A stretch of DNA of 38,423 bases from an uncultured Flaviramulus sp. (GTDB taxonomy: Bacteria > Bacteroidota > Bacteroidia > Flavobacteriales > Flavobacteriaceae), in contig CANKVS010000039.1 of NCBI GenBank assembly GCA_947487155.1, forward strand, positions 1 through 38,423, written 5' to 3'. A program made the translations under genes and the position numbers. Under the pieces are notes generated by a model. That model searched no databases, was not told the DNA's origin, and saw only the letters and a list, made by a program, of their open reading frames with translations. Shown here piece by piece: positions 24,354 through 33,305 of this stretch (position 1 is its first letter; each line of letters starts with the position of its first letter).

Positions 24354-25154
24354 ATGAGTGAAAATAAAAACTATTTTAAAGTTAATAAAGCAACTTGGAA
24401 CGCGAAGGTAAAAGTACATGCAGCAAGTAAGATGTATAATCTTGATGCTTTTAAAAAAGGAAAGTCGTCGTTAATGCCTTATGAACAGGAAGCTTTAGGT
24501 GATGTAAATGGTAAATCGTTATTACACTTACAATGTCATTTTGGGCAAGACACATTAAGTTGGAGTAGGTTAGGTGCAAAATGTACGGGGGTTGATTTAA
24601 GCGATGAGGGTATAAAACTAGCTAAACAATTAAATAAAGAATTAAACTTAGATGCAGAGTTTGTATGCTGTAATGTTTTGGATACTTCACAATTTGTGAA
24701 AGAAACTTTCGATATTGTTTTTACAAGTTATGGTGTTATAGGTTGGTTACCTAATTTAAAGCCTTGGGGTAAAATGATTGCTGAAAGGCTTAATAAAGGC
24801 GGTACGTTTTTTATGGCTGAGTTTCACCCAATAGTTTGGATGTTTGATTATTTAGAAGACAAGCCTGTTTTAAAATATGAGTATATGCAAGATGATGTTA
24901 TTTATGAAGAATATGAGGGTACTTACGCCAATGAAAATTCAAAAATGATTAGTAAAGAGTATGGTTGGAATCATGGGTTAGGATACGTTATTTCTGCTTT
25001 AACCGAGGCTGGTTTACATATAGACTATTTAAAAGAATACGACGAAAGTCCGTATAATGTGTTGCCAGATTTAATAAAAAATGAATCTGGTATGTATGTT
25101 ACAAAAGATAAATTGTACCCTTTGATTTTTACATTGAAGGCTACTAAGGTTTAG
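24354..25154 (+). CDS. Class I SAM-dependent methyltransferase
   Basis: A 266-residue enzyme with motif I LHLQCHFGQDTLSWSRLGA (residues ~55-73), the acidic ribose residue in VDLSDEGIKLA, and a Methyltransf_11/25-like motif near IVFTSYGVIGWLPN. The substrate is unknown; an adjacent cluster of acidic residues (EFHPIVWMFDYLED) suggests a small-molecule acceptor. It is transcribed divergently from the DUF6503 gene and followed by the palindrome at 25184-25320. Confidence 0.85.
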   Translation: MSENKNYFKVNKATWNAKVKVHAASKMYNLDAFKKGKSSLMPYEQEALGDVNGKSLLHLQCHFGQDTLSWSRLGAKCTGVDLSDEGIKLAKQLNKELNLDAEFVCCNVLDTSQFVKETFDIVFTSYGVIGWLPNLKPWGKMIAERLNKGGTFFMAEFHPIVWMFDYLEDKPVLKYEYMQDDVIYEEYEGTYANENSKMISKEYGWNHGLGYVISALTEAGLHIDYLKEYDESPYNVLPDLIKNESGMYVTKDKLYPLIFTLKATKV

Positions 25155-25183
25155 GGTTTAAAAAGTGTTTTTTGGAAAAGTTC

Positions 25184-25320
25184 GTTTAACGGTTGATGTA
25201 TGATATAGTTGCGTTGCGATGTTTGGTTTGTAATTTAGTAAACAATCACGAGCTTGTGAAAATTCCAAAGGAATTTTCCAGATAAGTACTTACCAAAGCA
25301 ATTAATTATACACGTTAACT
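25184..25320. repeat. Large imperfect palindrome (attC-like) at the 3' end of the HEPN gene
   Basis: The left side starts GTTTAACGG at 25184 and the right ends ACACGTTAACT at 25320. Left TAACG, GTATgAT, and GTTGCgTTG have counterparts in the reverse complement of the right side (TAACG, GTATaAT, aTTGCtTTG). A perfect 9-bp hairpin, GAAAATTCC AAA GGAATTTTC, lies at 25258-25278. GTTTAAC fits RYYYAAC, while GTTAACT only nearly fits GTTRRRY. The HEPN stop codon lies inside the right arm. Confidence 0.5.
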
Positions 25321-25884
25321 ACTTTTACTCGTGTATATTTTGTTTAAAAACTGCCTAATTATTTTAATGAAATGTCTGATTAATTCATCGTTTTCAAATT
25401 CAAGGATATAATAATCGCTTTTCTCTGTAATTTTTAACTGTTCTATGTCTTTAATGGTATTTATTCTTTTTTTAGATTCCGACTTTCTTAAAATCAAATT
25501 TGAGGAGTGAACAAACAAATTTCTTAGCTGGTTCAGCTTTGTGATTTCATTCCATTCATCGTTTATTTCTTCAAAATCAATCTCAATAACTTTTTCTAAA
25601 TACTTTTTAGCTTTAAAGATTATTCCATTTCCAGAAATATCATCAATTTTAATTTTCCTGTCCTTTTCTGAAATCTTAACAAGTCTAAGTAAAGATTGCT
25701 CTAAAAAAGAGTATAAGGAAATTACGATCGAACTGTAATATAGTTGTAATTGTTTTTCTTTTATATAAACATCTTCATAGTCAAAAAAGTGATCTTTGGT
25801 ATCATATATAGTCTTATTATATTCACTTAGATATTTTTTTAGATTATTATCAATGAGTGCATTTGTTAATTTCAGATATTGCAT
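25315..25884 (-). CDS. Putative HEPN-domain protein
   Basis: A 189-residue, largely helical protein with the HEPN signature RNLFVH (R121-N122-xxx-H126), preceded by an acidic/hydrophobic helix (EINDEWNEITKLNQL) as in RiboL-PSP-HEPN/MAE_28990 groups. HEPN proteins with intact R-x4-6-H are frequently metal-independent RNases in toxin or defence modules. No antitoxin or nucleotidyltransferase partner is adjacent. It is AT-rich and sits alone between metabolic genes, ends inside a large palindrome, and ACRTTAACTAC sequences occur inverted on both sides (25312-25322 and 25977-25987). Probably acquired. Confidence 0.65.
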   Translation of the reverse strand: MQYLKLTNALIDNNLKKYLSEYNKTIYDTKDHFFDYEDVYIKEKQLQLYYSSIVISLYSFLEQSLLRLVKISEKDRKIKIDDISGNGIIFKAKKYLEKVIEIDFEEINDEWNEITKLNQLRNLFVHSSNLILRKSESKKRINTIKDIEQLKITEKSDYYILEFENDELIRHFIKIIRQFLNKIYTSKSS

Positions 25885-26028
25885 GAAAGAATCTAATCCA
25901 AAATCGATTTCGACAAAATGAAAATTTTTGGATAAAAAATTATTATTTATTGATGTTAATCACATTTGTACTACTTGTAGTTAATGTTTTTTAATATATG
26001 AATCCATTTGAATGATTTATATACAACC

Positions 26029-26280
26029 TTAAACAAAGTTATCGTTTTTTCTGACAAAGTCAAACTTAACTACTCTGTGAATTTTAATGAGTTTTTTTAA
26101 AAACTCTTGCGCAATATCATCTACAGTATTATGATAAGTGTTCCATTTATTATAAACGTTTAACGCTCATTTTTTTTCTGCTAAATCAATATAATTTTGC
26201 ATTGTTTTTTTACTCGTTGCTAATACTTTTTTTGAATTTTTATATTCTGTATTAAACGAAAGTAGCTGAAAAATTTTATA
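26029..26280 (-). pseudogene. Decayed ORF remnant
   Basis: On the minus strand, one frame codes NTEYKNSKKVLATSKKTM and onward for ~40 residues, hits TGA (26167-26169), and continues ALNVYNKWNTYHNTVDDIAQ to a TAA at 26029-26031. Both parts look protein-like in composition, unlike random AT-rich sequence. No family was recognised. The rest of 25885-26324 shows no further gene. Confidence 0.4.
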
Positions 26281-26324
26281 AAATCAAGTTTGAGTATATA
26301 CCTGCGAATTTTATTAAGAAGAGT

Positions 26325-26984
26325 TTAATGCGCGTCTTTCAATAATGCTTTAGGAAACTTAGCTTTAAACCTTTTTAATCTTGGTATAGAAACATTTTGA
26401 ATGTAAGGATGATTAGGATGCAATCTTTCGTAATTTTGATGATAATTTTCGGCTATCCAAAACTTTTGAAAAGGGTAGACTTCAGCAGCAATTTTAACAT
26501 TCAATTTTTTGGCTAAAGCATTTTTCTTTTTTAGAATAATTTGTTTTTGTGCCTCATTCTGATAAAAAATAATAGAACGGTATTGCGAGCCTCTATCGTT
26601 ACCTTGTCCGTTTACTTGAGTAACATTCTGCGAAGCAAAATACACATCAACCAAAGTAGAGAAACTTACAATGTTTGGATCGTATATAATTTCTACGGCT
26701 TCAGCATGACCTGTTCGCCCTGTATTACTAGCATCATAAGTTGGATTTTTTGTATGTCCACCAGAATATCCAGAAATAGATTCTTCAACACCTTTTACAC
26801 TTTCATAAATAGCTTCAACACACCAAAAACATCCGCTAGCAAAATAGGCTTTAGCTTTACCGTTTTCTAAAGGTACTTCAATGGGGTTTGCGTTAATTAC
26901 TGCATGTTGTTTATTGTTTACTTGAGCTGTGTTTTGACAACTAACAAGTAAGGCTAGTACAATTATAGGAAGGATGTTTTTCAT
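26325..26984 (-). CDS. msrA: Exported peptide-methionine (S)-S-oxide reductase
   Basis: A 219-residue enzyme repairing methionine-S-sulfoxide. The lipobox LLVSC (C16) predicts a periplasm- or surface-facing lipoprotein, so it likely protects envelope proteins. The catalytic cysteine is C52 in the family motif GCFWC. YSGGHTKNPTYDASNTGRTGHAEAVEI and GSQYRSIIFYQN are conserved, and QNYERLHPNHPY is near the C-terminus. It is single-gene, downstream of a terminator at 27049-27074. Confidence 0.95.
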   Translation of the reverse strand: MKNILPIIVLALLVSCQNTAQVNNKQHAVINANPIEVPLENGKAKAYFASGCFWCVEAIYESVKGVEESISGYSGGHTKNPTYDASNTGRTGHAEAVEIIYDPNIVSFSTLVDVYFASQNVTQVNGQGNDRGSQYRSIIFYQNEAQKQIILKKKNALAKKLNVKIAAEVYPFQKFWIAENYHQNYERLHPNHPYIQNVSIPRLKRFKAKFPKALLKDAH

Positions 26985-27048
26985 TTGTATAAATTTTATT
27001 GATATAAGTAGTAATAGACGAATAAAAAGTGCAAACCTTAAAAAATAA

Positions 27049-27074
27049 AAAAGCCTTCATGATAGAAGGCTTTT
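27049..27074 (-). terminator. Rho-independent terminator after zinc-ribbon-like gene
   Basis: On the minus strand AAAAGCCTTC, a 6-base loop and GAAGGCTTTT form a 10-bp stem followed by a T-rich tract. It ends the nif3-like/coiled-coil operon. Confidence 0.85.
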
Positions 27075-27096
27075 AAAAATATGATTTTAAAATGGA

Positions 27097-27876
27097 TTAC
27101 AGTTTTGAAAACATTTTTTCCATTTTTGTTTTTTGTTCTTCAGCTAAAGCGGCATCAACTAAAATACGCCCACTATGCTCGTCTGTAATTACTTTTTTAC
27201 GAGAAGCAATTTCTACTTGTACTTGTGGCGGAATTGTGAAGAAAGACCCTCCAGAAGCACCTCTTTCAATAGGTACGACTGCTAAACCATTTTTTACATT
27301 TTGGCGAATTCTGTTATAAGCAGAAACTAAGCGTTCTTCAATTTGAGTTTTGTAATCTTCAGATTTTGAGATTAAAGCTTGCTCTTCTTTTTCAGTTTCA
27401 GCTAAAATGGCATCCAGTTCACTCTTTTTATGTTTAAGGTGATTTTCGCGTTCTTTTAAGCGCTCTTTAGTTTCTGCAATGACTTCTTTTTTCTGCTCTA
27501 TTTGAGCTTTAAATTCTTTAATGTGCTTTTCGGCTAATTCAATTTCTAATTCTTGAAATTCAACTTCTTTTGTAAGCGAATTAAATTCTCTGTTATTTCT
27601 AACATTTTTTTGTTGTTCGCTATATTTCTTTATTAAAGCCTTTGCTTCTTCAATTAGGTTTTTCTTGCCAGTAATATCGTTATCTATTACTTCTAAATTA
27701 GCGACAAGTTTTTCTAACCTAATGTTTAATCCTGCAACTTCATCTTCTAAATCACGAACTTCTAATGGAAGTTCTCCACGAACATTTCTTATTTCATCTA
27801 TACGAGAATCGATGAGTTGTAAATCGTATAAAGCTCTTAAGCGCTCTTCAACAGTTACTTCTTTCTTTTTAGCCAT
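27097..27876 (-). CDS. CT398-like coiled-coil protein lacking zinc-ribbon cysteines
   Basis: A 259-residue protein with a long coiled coil (residues ~15-195, rich in E/K heptads, e.g. LEVRDLEDEVAGLNIRLEKL) and a terminal C4-ribbon-like fold. In the family the ribbon is C-x2-C...C-x2-C; here the corresponding positions read ASGGSFFTIPPQVQ and TDEHSGRILVD, so all zinc-binding cysteines are replaced. The fold is recognisable by IPPQ and SGRILVD. It begins 4 bases after the Nif3-like gene and is probably co-transcribed. The family has been linked to flagellar or Sec-associated proteins elsewhere; here its role is unknown. Confidence 0.85.
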   Translation of the reverse strand: MAKKKEVTVEERLRALYDLQLIDSRIDEIRNVRGELPLEVRDLEDEVAGLNIRLEKLVANLEVIDNDITGKKNLIEEAKALIKKYSEQQKNVRNNREFNSLTKEVEFQELEIELAEKHIKEFKAQIEQKKEVIAETKERLKERENHLKHKKSELDAILAETEKEEQALISKSEDYKTQIEERLVSAYNRIRQNVKNGLAVVPIERGASGGSFFTIPPQVQVEIASRKKVITDEHSGRILVDAALAEEQKTKMEKMFSKL

Positions 27877-27879
27877 ACT

Positions 27880-28974
27880 TTAAAAATACTTAATAGGATT
27901 GGTATTTGTCTTTGATAAAACGACTGCAAAATTAGTAATTTTTTTTGTAAGATATGCTACTAAAAGGTTTTTTGTGAACTGTTCACTCTCATAATGTCCA
28001 ATATCTGCTAAAAGTATGCTGTTTTCTGCCGAAAAAAAATCGTGATATTTTAAATCGGCAGTTATAAATGCATCAGCACCAGATGCTTTAGCAGATTGAA
28101 TAGCAAAACTCCCAGAACCACCTAACACTGCAATTTTCTTAATTGGGGTGTTAGGTAATGCAGAGTGCCTAATGCACTCAGTATTCATTTTATTTTTAGT
28201 GTAGCTTAAAAAACGTTGTGCATCTAGTGGGGTTTTTAATTCACCAACCATACCCATGCCAATATTTTGGTTTTTATTTTCTAATGTTGTAACCTCATAA
28301 GCTACTTCCTCATAGCTATGTGCTTTAAATAATGTTTTAAGAATTTTAGATTCTAAGTGCTTAGGAAAGGTTACAGATATTTGTGTTTCATTTTCGGTAT
28401 GTAAAATGCCTTTTTCTCCTTTTACAGGCGTTGCATTCTCATTGCCCTTATATGTGCCATAACCTTCGGTATTAAAACTGCAATTACTGTAATTACCAAT
28501 ATTACCAGCGCCAACATTAAATAGAGCAGTTCGTAACTGTTCAGCTTCATCTTTAGGAGCGTAAGTTGTTAATTTTTTTATAGTAGCAGCTTGCGGAATT
28601 AATATGCGTTTATTTGTTAATTCTAATTGATTGCATATCATGTCGTTTACGCCTTGTAAAGCATTATCTAAAGCTGTATGGATGGCATAAATAGCAATGT
28701 CATGTTTTATGGCTTTTAAAATGACACGTTCTACATAGGTTTTTCCTGTAAGTTTTTTTAAACCTTTAAAAATAATTGGATGAAAACTAACAATAAGATT
28801 ACAGTTTTCTGCAATGGCTTCATCTACTATGCTTTCCAAAGTATCTAAGGTAACGAGTATGCCATTAACTTTCGTTTTTTTATTTCCAACTAAAAGCCCA
28901 ACATTATCAAAATCTTCAGCGTAAGCTAAAGGGGCTAGTTCTTCTAAATGGTTTATAACATCTTGAACAATCAT
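27880..28974 (-). CDS. Nif3-like dinuclear metal centre hexameric protein
   Basis: A 364-residue protein of the Nif3/YbgI family with a central ~100-residue insertion domain, as is normal in Gram-negatives of this length. Metal ligands are in SFHPIIFKGL (residue ~70-80), AIYAIHTALDN, and C-terminal DIGHYESE. The ATG at 28974 is chosen over an upstream ATG at 28995 since a TATATTTG promoter element at 28993-29000 would overlap the longer frame. Biochemical role is unresolved (proposed GTP cyclohydrolase-related). It forms an operon with the downstream coiled-coil gene. Confidence 0.9.
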   Translation of the reverse strand: MIVQDVINHLEELAPLAYAEDFDNVGLLVGNKKTKVNGILVTLDTLESIVDEAIAENCNLIVSFHPIIFKGLKKLTGKTYVERVILKAIKHDIAIYAIHTALDNALQGVNDMICNQLELTNKRILIPQAATIKKLTTYAPKDEAEQLRTALFNVGAGNIGNYSNCSFNTEGYGTYKGNENATPVKGEKGILHTENETQISVTFPKHLESKILKTLFKAHSYEEVAYEVTTLENKNQNIGMGMVGELKTPLDAQRFLSYTKNKMNTECIRHSALPNTPIKKIAVLGGSGSFAIQSAKASGADAFITADLKYHDFFSAENSILLADIGHYESEQFTKNLLVAYLTKKITNFAVVLSKTNTNPIKYF

Positions 28975-28992
28975 ATTTGCTATATTTACCAT

Positions 28993-29000
28993 CAAATATA
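28993..29000 (-). promoter_or_regulatory. Promoter -7 element of Nif3-like gene
   Basis: Minus-strand TATATTTG matches TAnnTTTG and lies 19 bases before the 28974 ATG, deciding the start. Confidence 0.6.
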
Positions 29001-29019
29001 AAATAATTAATTTCGTGCT

Positions 29020-30024
29020 GTGAAGCTATTGAGAAAAATATTATTTCCGATTGTCCCAATATATTATGCAGTAACTAGTGTGCGAAATAAATTATATGAT
29101 TTGGGAATTAAAACATCTAAATCGTATAACTTTCCCATAATTTGTGTTGGAAATTTAAGTGTTGGTGGTACAGGAAAAACACCAATGATTGAATATTTAA
29201 TTTATTTATTGAAAGCTGATTATAAACTAGCTACATTAAGTAGAGGTTATGGGAGAAATACAAAGGGGTTTTTACTTGCCAGTGAAAATGTTAGTGCTGC
29301 ATCTTTAGGAGATGAACCGTTTCAATTTTATAATAAGTTTAAAGATGATATTTTAGTTGCGGTTGATGAAAACAGGAATCATGGTATACAATGTTTGAAG
29401 CAACTTGAAGAACCACCCCAAGTTATTTTGCTTGATGATGCATTTCAGCATAGAAAAGTTAAAGCGGGATTTAATATTTTACTCACTACTTATAATAATA
29501 TATACACGCACGATTTTGTTTTGCCAACAGGTAATTTACGCGAACCCCAAGATGGAGCTAAACGTGCTAATATTATTATAGCTACAAAATGCCCTAAGCA
29601 TTTAACAGAGCATGATAAGAATGAAATAATAAAAGACATTAATCCTAAAAATTACCAGCAGGTGTTTTTTAGTACTATTGAATATTCAAATCATGTGATT
29701 TCTTGTATAGATACTAAAAAAATAGATGATTTACCTCGCTTTACTTTAGTTACGGGAATAGCAAATTCGCAACCTTTGGTTAATTTTTTAAATGAAAAGC
29801 ATTTAAATTTTGACCATTTAAACTTTAAAGATCATCACGAGTTTTCTGCACAAGAAGTTAATGATTTAAGTAAAAAGGAACTTATTGTAACTACCGAAAA
29901 AGATTTTATGAGGTTGAATCAGTATGCATCTTTAAGAGAGACATTATACTATATCCCCATTACAGTTTCTATAACCGATGCTAAGAAAATGAATAGTTTA
30001 ATTAAAGATTTTGTAAAATCTTAA
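29020..30024 (+). CDS. lpxK: Tetraacyldisaccharide 4'-kinase
   Basis: A 334-residue inner-membrane-associated kinase that phosphorylates the 4' position of the lipid A precursor. The Walker A motif is GNLSVGGTGKTP at ~45-56, and LDDAFQHRKVKAGFN holds the conserved DDxxQH motif; GNLREP and TTEKDFMR are typical. Start is GTG at 29020 (MKLLRKILFP), consistent with family N-termini. It is divergent from the Nif3-like gene and overlaps the last 4 bases of the hybrid kinase gene. Confidence 0.95.
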   Translation: MKLLRKILFPIVPIYYAVTSVRNKLYDLGIKTSKSYNFPIICVGNLSVGGTGKTPMIEYLIYLLKADYKLATLSRGYGRNTKGFLLASENVSAASLGDEPFQFYNKFKDDILVAVDENRNHGIQCLKQLEEPPQVILLDDAFQHRKVKAGFNILLTTYNNIYTHDFVLPTGNLREPQDGAKRANIIIATKCPKHLTEHDKNEIIKDINPKNYQQVFFSTIEYSNHVISCIDTKKIDDLPRFTLVTGIANSQPLVNFLNEKHLNFDHLNFKDHHEFSAQEVNDLSKKELIVTTEKDFMRLNQYASLRETLYYIPITVSITDAKKMNSLIKDFVKS

Positions 30025-32255
30025 GCCGTAGTAGAAGAGTCATTTTTTAATGACAATGCATTGAAAAGTTTTTTCTCGAATTCTTCTTGCTTAAATGGTT
30101 TAGGTATAATATCTGTAAAACCAGCTTCTTCAAATTCATGCATTTTATCTTCAATGGTTACCGCTGTTAAAGCAAAAATGGTTAATTCTTTATCAAAAGT
30201 TCTAACAATTTTAGTGGCTTCAATACCACTAATTCCTGGCATGTGAATATCCATTAAAATAATATTGTAATTGTTGGTTTTAATCATATCAACAGCTTCT
30301 TCACCATTGTCAACAATATCACATTTAAGATTCATTTTGGTAAGAATCTTTTTGGTAATCATTTGGTTAATCTTATTGTCTTCAACTACCAATATTTTTA
30401 CATTGGTTAAATCTAACTCGTTAACTTCTTTAAAGTATGTGGCTTTCTTTTCTTTGGCTTCTTTTACTGTTGTGAATTCTAATGGAATTTCAAAGAAAAA
30501 AGTAGAGCCTTTACCTAATTCACTTTTTAAATAAATATCGCCTTTTAAAATTTCTATTAGCCCTTTTACAATAGAAAGTCCTAAACCTGTACCGCCGTAT
30601 TTTCGGTTAATTTGTATGGACCCTTGAGAAAAGCTTTCAAACATATTGTCTTGTTTTTCTTGGCTTATACCAATACCATTATCTTCTACTTCAAAACGTA
30701 ATGTATACGTATTGCCTTTTTCTTCAATTTTATAAACTCTAATCCAAATGTCTCCGTCTTTGGTAAACTTTATAGAGTTACCAATTAAATTGATTAATAT
30801 TTGTGATATTTTTAATTGATCGGCAATAAAGTTTTCAGGTAAATCTTGATCGTATTCAAAATGAATTTTGATGTTATTATCTAATGCTGAATTATTAAGA
30901 GCTAAAACAATATTGTTTATTTTCTTTTTTAAGTTGAACGATTCTGGTTCTAAATTAACTTTATTCGCTTCAATTTTATTTATTTGAAGAATATCATTAA
31001 TAAACGTTAATAAGTAATCGCCAGAAAATTTAAGAGATTTTAAGTGTTGAACCTGGTCGGGTCTTGGGTTTTCATCTAATAACATATTACTTAAACCAGT
31101 AACCGCATATAAAGGTGTGCGTAACTCGTGTGTTACCGTAGATAAAAAGTTTGCTTTTGTTTTAGATGCTAATTCAGCTTTTTCTTTAGCAATTATAAGT
31201 TCCCCATTTTTTTTATGGAGCATATTATTAGTTTTTAGCCTAATGTTATTGTTTTTATAAAGCGATAAGGTTAATAACGAAAGAATGGTAATTAAAGCAA
31301 CACTTAAAATAGATATTAATGTACCTAAATCGTTGTCACTTTTTTCCTTTTCTAATTTTTCGGCAAACTCGTTGTTTTTTTCAGTAGCTTCATCAAGTAA
31401 ATATTGTGTTTCTTGATCTTGAGATGCGTTAGTTCGTTTTATGTTTCTTAGCGAATCAGATAATTTTAAATGCTGTTGTTGGTAATCTCTAGAAAGTTTA
31501 TAATCTCCAATATTATAATTAATATCGCTAAGTACTAAATAGCCTTCGTTAATAATATTAATAAACTTATTTTCCTTTGCAATTTGCAAGCCTTCGTTGG
31601 CAAAATCTAAAGCTCTTTCGGTATTGTTTAATGCCATGTGTATTTTACCATGGTTAATTAAACTATTGCTTTGTGTTTCAATTAAATTGTACCTTTTGGC
31701 TTGCGCTATAGCTTCTTCATTAAGCATTCTTGCTTTTCTATAATTACCTAAACTTATATAGGTTTTACTTTCGTATAGTAATGTTTCTGCTAATTTATCG
31801 TGTATATCTTCTTCTTCAAATTTAGATTTAGCCGCTGTATAAGAATCTAAAGCGTCAAGGTGTTCTTTTTTTAAATGATAAATTTCTCCTTGTATTTTAT
31901 ATGAATTACCAAGGTTGGCATTATCATTAATTTCGTTTTGTATTTCTATGGCTTTAGTAATCCATAGTAATGCCTTATCTAATTCTTCTTTTATAAGGTG
32001 TAGCTTTCCTTTTCTAGTTTGAATAAGGGCTATGGTTTTTTTGCTTTTTAGTGTTTCTGCATAATTTAAAGCGTCATCTAAACTTCTTTGAGCTTCATAG
32101 TAATTGTATTTTTCTAATTCACTTTGCGATTTAGAAATATGATGATCTATTTGGTTTTGTAATATTTCAGGGTCGGTCTCTATCTTATTTTGAGCGGACA
32201 TACTGAAGCAAAACAGCAGAATTATAAGGGATATATAGTTTTTAATTTGGAACAT
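30021..32255 (-). CDS. Hybrid sensor histidine kinase with TPR sensor domain and C-terminal receiver
   Basis: A 744-residue envelope-spanning kinase. A signal sequence (MFQIKNYISLIILLFCFSMSAQ) precedes ~6 TPR units (residues 25-285; e.g. ALIQTRKGKLHLIKEELDKALLW, LGNSYKIQGEIYHLKKEHLDALD), a membrane helix at ~310-332, a coiled linker, HisKA with H376 in THELRTP, HATPase_c with DNGIGISQ and GGTGLGLSIVKG, and a receiver with D669 (LMDIHMPG). No DNA-binding domain follows, so it presumably phosphorylates another regulator. ATG 32255 is preferred over 32276 because TATATTTG lies at 32274-32281. Confidence 0.92.
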   Translation of the reverse strand: MFQIKNYISLIILLFCFSMSAQNKIETDPEILQNQIDHHISKSQSELEKYNYYEAQRSLDDALNYAETLKSKKTIALIQTRKGKLHLIKEELDKALLWITKAIEIQNEINDNANLGNSYKIQGEIYHLKKEHLDALDSYTAAKSKFEEEDIHDKLAETLLYESKTYISLGNYRKARMLNEEAIAQAKRYNLIETQSNSLINHGKIHMALNNTERALDFANEGLQIAKENKFINIINEGYLVLSDINYNIGDYKLSRDYQQQHLKLSDSLRNIKRTNASQDQETQYLLDEATEKNNEFAEKLEKEKSDNDLGTLISILSVALITILSLLTLSLYKNNNIRLKTNNMLHKKNGELIIAKEKAELASKTKANFLSTVTHELRTPLYAVTGLSNMLLDENPRPDQVQHLKSLKFSGDYLLTFINDILQINKIEANKVNLEPESFNLKKKINNIVLALNNSALDNNIKIHFEYDQDLPENFIADQLKISQILINLIGNSIKFTKDGDIWIRVYKIEEKGNTYTLRFEVEDNGIGISQEKQDNMFESFSQGSIQINRKYGGTGLGLSIVKGLIEILKGDIYLKSELGKGSTFFFEIPLEFTTVKEAKEKKATYFKEVNELDLTNVKILVVEDNKINQMITKKILTKMNLKCDIVDNGEEAVDMIKTNNYNIILMDIHMPGISGIEATKIVRTFDKELTIFALTAVTIEDKMHEFEEAGFTDIIPKPFKQEEFEKKLFNALSLKNDSSTTA

Positions 32256-32273
32256 TATTGTTAAAATTACAAG

Positions 32274-32281
32274 CAAATATA
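32274..32281 (-). promoter_or_regulatory. Promoter -7 element of hybrid kinase
   Basis: TATATTTG on the minus strand, 18 bases before the ATG at 32255; it supports the shorter start and independent transcription from gap. Confidence 0.55.
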
Positions 32282-32282
32282 A

Positions 32283-33302
32283 TCATTTTATCGATAAAAT
32301 ACACTTTTTATCCGATAAATTACATAATAAATCAATAATTCTACTAGAATACCCTGTTTCGTTGTCGTACCACCCTATAATTTTTACCATATTCCCTATA
32401 ACCGATGTCATTTCTGAATCGAAAATACAAGAATGGGTATTCCCTACAATATCTATAGAAACTATTGGATCTTTTGTGTATTCTATAATGCCTTTGTATT
32501 GATTCTTTTCTGAAGCTTCTTTAAAAGCCTCATTAATATCTTCAATTGAAACCGTTTTTTTTACATTAAATGTAATATCTGTTAACGAGCCATTAATAAC
32601 GGGGACTCTAATACCACAACCGCCTATAACATTTGAAAGTTCTGGAAAAATTTTTGTTAATGCCTTGGCTGCTCCAGTTGTTGTAGGTACTATAGATTGT
32701 CCGGCAGCGCGAGACCGACGTAAATCGCGATGCGGTTCGTCATGCAAGCTTTGGTCTGTTGTGTATGAATGTACCGTTGTTATATAAGCTTGATTGATAC
32801 CACAAAGTTTATTGATAATATCAATCATTGGTGCTGCATTATTAGTAGTACATGAGGCGTTAGATATTATTGTTTCAGAGCCATCAATACTTGCGTTGTT
32901 TACACCTAAAACAATTGTTTTAATAGAATCTTCTTCGGCAGGAACACTTAAAATAACTTTTTTTGCACCATTGTTTATATGGTGTTGTAACTCAAGTTGT
33001 GTTTTAAATTTACCTGTGGCTTCAATTACAAAATCTACATTAAAAGGCTGCCAATTAATATCTTTTGGATGGTTACAATTTAATAATGGAATGTTTTGGT
33101 TGTTTACCGCAATACCATTATTGTAATGAGAAACGGTTTCTTTAAAAAGACCATGAATACTATCGTACTTAAGTAAATGACTTAAAGTTCTTGCATCTGC
33201 TAAATCATTTATGGCTACAACTTGAATATTTTCAAAATCTTGCAATAATCTAAAAACCCGCCTGCCTATTCTGCCAAAACCATTAATCGCAACAGTAATC
33301 AT
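32283..33302 (-). CDS. gap: Type I glyceraldehyde-3-phosphate dehydrogenase
   Basis: A 339-residue NAD-dependent glycolytic enzyme. NGFGRIGRR (8-16) and D33 bind the cofactor, C151 in SNASCTTN is the nucleophile and H178 the base. RAAGQSIVPTTTGAAKAL and WYDNETGYSSRI are present. Erythrose-4-phosphate dehydrogenase is less likely in this group. It is 3 bases downstream of lipA on the same strand. Another gap copy may exist elsewhere. Confidence 0.95.
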   Translation of the reverse strand: MITVAINGFGRIGRRVFRLLQDFENIQVVAINDLADARTLSHLLKYDSIHGLFKETVSHYNNGIAVNNQNIPLLNCNHPKDINWQPFNVDFVIEATGKFKTQLELQHHINNGAKKVILSVPAEEDSIKTIVLGVNNASIDGSETIISNASCTTNNAAPMIDIINKLCGINQAYITTVHSYTTDQSLHDEPHRDLRRSRAAGQSIVPTTTGAAKALTKIFPELSNVIGGCGIRVPVINGSLTDITFNVKKTVSIEDINEAFKEASEKNQYKGIIEYTKDPIVSIDIVGNTHSCIFDSEMTSVIGNMVKIIGWYDNETGYSSRIIDLLCNLSDKKCILSIK

Positions 33303-33305
33303 ATT

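Noticed and set aside
25184..25320. Confident integron attC site
   Set aside because: GTTAACT only nearly fits GTTRRRY and no integrase or second cassette is visible, so it is listed only as an attC-like palindrome.
32283..33302. Erythrose-4-phosphate dehydrogenase instead of GAPDH
   Set aside because: Sequence blocks and neighbourhood fit type I GAPDH, and nothing seen favours the alternative.
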